From: JASJBU01 sp965372385
GTDB taxonomy: Bacteria > Pseudomonadota > Gammaproteobacteria > Chromatiales > Chromatiaceae
Assembly (NCBI GenBank): GCA_965372385.1
Contig: CBDVCD010000113.1
Span: forward strand, 1 to 10,039
Direction of reading: 5' to 3'
DNA: 10,039 bases
The notes beneath the pieces were generated by a model. That model did not search any database, was not told the origin of the DNA, and worked only from the letters and a program-made list of their open reading frames with translations. Positions 7,039 to 10,039 of this stretch are shown here, piece by piece. Position 1 is the stretch's first letter. Each line of letters begins with the position of its first letter. Both the position numbers and the translations under genes were made by a program.

Positions 7039-9045
7039 TCAGGGGAGCATCTCCAGGGCAATGGGAAAGACCGAATCACCAGAAACCGTCCCACCATCCA
7101 GCGAGACCCAGAGGTCGGTATGGTCATGCAGGACCTGGTAGTAGTTGATCTTCTCCTCCAAGCGATGGATGAAGGCGACCTGTTCACGCGCTGGCCATTC
7201 CTGCCAGTTCTCCAGGGTGAGATTCATCACCTCGCCGGTATAGGGCAGATCCTCGATATATTCCCGCATGAATCCCATATCGGCCAGGTTGCCTTGCCGC
7301 GCGCCGGTGACGCGTGTCGTGCTACCCAGCTGTTCTGGATCACGCGCGATGGTGGCGGCCAGGCTCTTCAGGTCATTGAGAAAGCTGCGTGGCGAGAGCA
7401 ACCCCTCCTCGGCGGTCTCCAGCACCTGGCGCATGATGGCATGCAGATCGCTCAACTGGTCCCGGGTCAGCAGCACCCGCACATCCAGGGTCTGGCGTTG
7501 CGGGTCATTGAAGTCGCGATCTATCAGCCAGGCATTGAAGACATCAGGGATCTGTTGATTCTCATCCCGTTGCAGATAACGCATGCGCAGGGCATAACCC
7601 AGCTTGGCCACCTTGGCCTGAAACTCGGCCAGTTGATCCGGCTCATCGTCCTGCTCAGGTTGTCCCGCCGGGAGCGGCCTTATCTGTCTGCCCGCCGCGG
7701 CAATTGCCGCCACCTTGACCTGGTCGGTTATCTGCTGGGCAAGGGCATCGAGCACCCGTCCGAAACGCCGTATATCACCCGTCTCGACACCGAAATAGAA
7801 ACTGCCGATGCCGGGATAGTAGGAGAGATCCCGGTATTTCTGCTCAGCCATCTCATGGTTGGCTTTCACGGAGGGAGTCAGCAGGTGCAGAACCGAGAGG
7901 GCGATACCCTTGTTCTGCGCCAGACGACGCAGGCCTTCACTCGACATACCGGACCCGGAGAGGGGGTCATGGGCATCACGCGGTCCGGCATCGGTTATCA
8001 ATACCATGTAACGGGCATCCTGTCCCTCCCAGTTGATGCCGGAGATCGCCTCGTTGACACCGGCATAGCTGTCCTCGATAAATCCTAGGCTGGAGCTGGT
8101 TGCGGCCTTCAGGGTGGAGACCTGTTTGAAAAAGCTCTCGGCACTCTGCCCCTGTTCCAGGTCCACATAGGTACGGGTCAGATATTCGAGTTCGGGCACT
8201 GCCTGCGGATTGTCACGGAAGGCGATCAAGCCGAAACTCACATCCCCGGTGAGATCCTCCTTGGTGATGGTATCGTAGATCTTGCGCACCGCTTCACGGG
8301 TGCGGTCGATATAGGGATCCATGGAGAGGGTCGAGTCGATCACGAAGACCACACCGGAGCGGAAGCGCTTGATTGGATTTGCGGGTGAAGCATCCGCGGT
8401 TTCAGCGGTCTTTGTCAGCGCCTTTTTATCCGACCGAAGCGGTACACTCGAAACCTGCAGAATACGCGCCAGTTCACTGCCCAGATAGACATCCTCATGG
8501 TCAAGGATGGGCACCAGGTAGAAGTTTTTCAGTATATCCACATAGGCCTTGGGTTGCATGGCGATAACAGGGAAATCCTCCCCCAAGCGGCCCGCTACGG
8601 CAGCCCGATAGATCTCACGATAGGCTGTAGCATCCTGGCTTCCGACGAGAGATTTCAGGCCTTTTTCATCCCTGAACAACAGCACCCGGTCATTGCCCAG
8701 GGGATCCCGGAAGGCGACGGTTAAACCCTGATTCCAGGGTATCAGGTCCTCTGAGGGCACCCATCCCCCTATCTGACCATGCCGGTTTAGTCCCAGTTGC
8801 AACCAGTGGGTACCATTTAACTCGACCCTTGCGTAGACATAATGAGCGGTAAATGGGATTGTCGACTTGCCCTCACCCTGTTGTGCTTGAGCAAACATTA
8901 GGGCGCCTGGCTTGGTCAGCACACGCTGGTAGAGCGACTGCTTGTTAGGCATCAATAAAGGCCGCTCAGGATTGGCGTTTGCTGGACTGAGCGCTGCCCA
9001 AGAAAGGGTGATGGAACAGAGGATAAGGAGTAATCGCATGGACAT
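7039..9045 (-). CDS. Secreted VWA-domain protein resembling the periplasmic half of T6SS kinase PpkA (no kinase domain)
   Basis: A 668-residue protein. The N-terminus is a Sec signal peptide (MSMRLLLILCSITLSWAAL, likely cut after ANA near residue 25), so the protein acts in the periplasm. Residues of about 38-120 look like an SH3-type fold followed by a conserved strand (SLYQRVLTKPGALM, YVYARVELNGTHWLQLGL, GGWVPSEDLIPW, VAFRDPLGNDRVLLF). A von Willebrand A domain spans about 230-440. It starts FRSGVVFVIDSTLSMDPYIDRTREAVR, with MIDAS residues D237, T239 and S241 (DxTxS), and it has an ITDAG aspartate at 352. The remaining 220 residues are alpha-rich and of unknown role. This order and wording match my knowledge of the C-terminal periplasmic part of PpkA, the T6SS threonine kinase. 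The cytoplasmic kinase domain and its membrane helix are absent and replaced by the signal peptide. GGAA 8 nt upstream supports the ATG at 9045. It lies in an operon with the ATPase and permease. Confidence 0.85.
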   Translation of the reverse strand: MSMRLLLILCSITLSWAALSPANANPERPLLMPNKQSLYQRVLTKPGALMFAQAQQGEGKSTIPFTAHYVYARVELNGTHWLQLGLNRHGQIGGWVPSEDLIPWNQGLTVAFRDPLGNDRVLLFRDEKGLKSLVGSQDATAYREIYRAAVAGRLGEDFPVIAMQPKAYVDILKNFYLVPILDHEDVYLGSELARILQVSSVPLRSDKKALTKTAETADASPANPIKRFRSGVVFVIDSTLSMDPYIDRTREAVRKIYDTITKEDLTGDVSFGLIAFRDNPQAVPELEYLTRTYVDLEQGQSAESFFKQVSTLKAATSSSLGFIEDSYAGVNEAISGINWEGQDARYMVLITDAGPRDAHDPLSGSGMSSEGLRRLAQNKGIALSVLHLLTPSVKANHEMAEQKYRDLSYYPGIGSFYFGVETGDIRRFGRVLDALAQQITDQVKVAAIAAAGRQIRPLPAGQPEQDDEPDQLAEFQAKVAKLGYALRMRYLQRDENQQIPDVFNAWLIDRDFNDPQRQTLDVRVLLTRDQLSDLHAIMRQVLETAEEGLLSPRSFLNDLKSLAATIARDPEQLGSTTRVTGARQGNLADMGFMREYIEDLPYTGEVMNLTLENWQEWPAREQVAFIHRLEEKINYYQVLHDHTDLWVSLDGGTVSGDSVFPIALEMLP

Positions 9046-9049
9046 CGTG

Positions 9050-9841
9050 CTATTTCCAGTTCAGTAGGAGTCGCTGGGCGCTCGGATCACCCGCGGTCGC
9101 GGCGGCTTCGATAGTGCCGCGTAATGTTTGTAATCTCTCCGCGGCGCCAGCGACCTGGCTGGCCACCGCAATTGAGTACCATTTGTGCGCCTGTACCGAA
9201 TCCGCTGTATCCAGGAGGTCATTAGCTCCGCTGAAGTGGGCCGGGTCATGCATGCTGGCCAAGGCAAACGCCGAGAGACCATGACCCTGCCTGGCGGCAT
9301 AGAAATAGAGCAGATAGGCATCAGTTTCCTGTCCCAGCTGTTCGAATTGAACGGCCCGGCTGAAAAGTTGCTCCAGGGTCAGGCTCTTTTCATCCTGGCG
9401 TATCTGTTCGATGAGCCTGCGCGCACTGTCGCCCGCTTCGCTTACAGCCGCCTGCTGCCCGGACTCGCCAGGGGCTTGAAGATGCTCAACCACCGCGGCC
9501 GGGGACGAGGCCTCAGGCTTGACGGACGCTGTGGAACGCCCCTGATCCGCCGTTTGCCCCGTCCCCTCTTTCTGGATCCGCATGATCTGTTCGACATCTT
9601 GCCGCTGCTGCGTCGCGGGCAGCTCGACCTCCTCCTCCGGCGAGAAAATCACCCAGAGCACAAAGGCCAAAAATAATATGATTCCTATAAGAATCAATAT
9701 CTTGAAACCACTTTTTTGTGGGGATTTTAAGAGACCTGAGTGATGATCAGGTTCCGAGAAGTCATGAATCGCCATACCGCAACTATCGTTCTGGAGGTTG
9801 AATAAGGTGTTAAAAGCCTGCTTTTCAAGGTTTATTATCAT
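9050..9841 (-). CDS. Membrane-anchored protein with Sel1/TPR-like C-terminal domain, first gene of the VWA-ABC operon
   Basis: A 263-residue protein with an N-terminal cytoplasmic tail, a single membrane helix at about 46-66 (FKILILIGIILFLAFVLWVIF) after a KSPQKSGFK positive patch, and a long extracytoplasmic part. Residues 70-140 are a low-complexity linker rich in Q, S, A, E and P. Residues of about 150-263 are helical with Sel1/TPR-like wording (AYLLYFYAARQGHGLSAFALASMHD, AHKWYSIAVASQVAGAAERL, AATAGDPSAQRLLL), a fold used for protein-protein contacts. It is 4 nt upstream of the VWA gene, so the two products are probably co-made and may bind each other in the periplasm. Two starts are possible, the ATG at 9841 or the ATG at 9775 (residue 23, MAIHDFSEP). 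Neither has a clear Shine-Dalgarno, and a stop codon lies just upstream of the first. I do not recognise a named homologue. It is not TagQ or TagR: there is no lipobox and no sulfatase-modifying domain. Confidence 0.8.
   Translation of the reverse strand: MIINLEKQAFNTLFNLQNDSCGMAIHDFSEPDHHSGLLKSPQKSGFKILILIGIILFLAFVLWVIFSPEEEVELPATQQRQDVEQIMRIQKEGTGQTADQGRSTASVKPEASSPAAVVEHLQAPGESGQQAAVSEAGDSARRLIEQIRQDEKSLTLEQLFSRAVQFEQLGQETDAYLLYFYAARQGHGLSAFALASMHDPAHFSGANDLLDTADSVQAHKWYSIAVASQVAGAAERLQTLRGTIEAAATAGDPSAQRLLLNWK
9054..9057 (-). promoter_or_regulatory. Ribosome binding site of the VWA gene, embedded in the upstream gene's end
   Basis: GGAA on the minus strand lies 8 nt before the ATG at 9045 and overlaps the last codons of the upstream Sel1-like gene. 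This favours the ATG at 9045 over the second in-frame ATG at 9039 and points to coupled translation. Confidence 0.5.
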
Positions 9842-10039
9842 ACAGGCAGTTCGTCAAGCCGCGTATTCCACCAGAATGAGAGAGCAAAATCCACCACTCT
9901 CGCTCAACGTCCCTCTTGTCTTCGCCTACCACTGCATGACTGGGGGACGAAACCCTTTGCCGAAGATAGCGAATATTCTCCGCGAAGCGAGCGAGACATT
10001 GACGGTCACAGGGTGTGGCATTAAACTCAGATGATATTG
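9842..10039 (-). other. Upstream region of the Sel1-VWA-ABC operon, no gene seen
   Basis: No convincing ORF is visible on either strand up to the window end. This stretch should contain the operon promoter on the minus strand. A TTGACG element sits at about 9851-9856 and TATGAT at about 9837-9842, but their spacing of only about 9 bases is wrong for a sigma-70 promoter. A perfect 8-bp palindrome, GAATATTC, is at 9971-9978. No promoter is assigned. Confidence 0.4.

Noticed and set aside
9837..9856. TTGACG and TATGAT as a sigma-70 promoter for the Sel1-VWA-ABC operon
   Set aside because: The gap is about 9 bases instead of 16-18, and TATGAT overlaps the first possible start codon.

Overview
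The window looks like a chromosomal segment from a moderately GC-rich gammaproteobacterium. A sulfur-oxidiser or purple-sulfur-type lineage would fit the mix of genes and the GC-rich palindromic spacers, but no marker gene fixes the taxon, so this is inference. There are seven protein genes, one of them cut by the left edge. No tRNA, rRNA, CRISPR array or intact insertion sequence is visible.

Left part (1-4846): a minus-strand dicarboxylate/amino-acid:cation symporter runs off the left edge (1-701). About 970 bases without a convincing gene follow (702-1669). Two plus-strand membrane transport genes come next: a Na+/phosphate cotransporter with a C-terminal PhoU-like region (1670-3472) and an AI-2E-family permease (3743-4846). 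The 270-base spacer between them carries a GC-rich hairpin of the dispersed-repeat kind. Nothing visible ties these three transporters into one pathway.

Middle (4847-5054): a convergent spacer with a perfect 24-bp-arm palindrome, then a terminator-like hairpin.

Right part (5055-9841): a tight four-gene minus-strand operon. In transcription order it encodes a single-pass membrane protein with a Sel1/TPR-like C-terminal domain, a secreted VWA-domain protein, an ABC ATPase and an FtsX-type permease. The junctions are 4 nt, 2 nt and a 4-nt ATGA overlap. The VWA protein resembles the periplasmic half of PpkA, the type VI secretion threonine kinase. The ATPase/permease pair matches the role and arrangement of TagT/TagS, which lie next to ppkA in the Pseudomonas aeruginosa H1-T6SS threonine-phosphorylation cascade. 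Here no kinase domain is attached or visible. The operon may therefore be a kinase-less or split version of that envelope-sensing module, with the Sel1-like membrane protein as an extra partner. This is the most interesting part of the window. The right edge (9842-10039) is the upstream region of this operon, with no gene seen.
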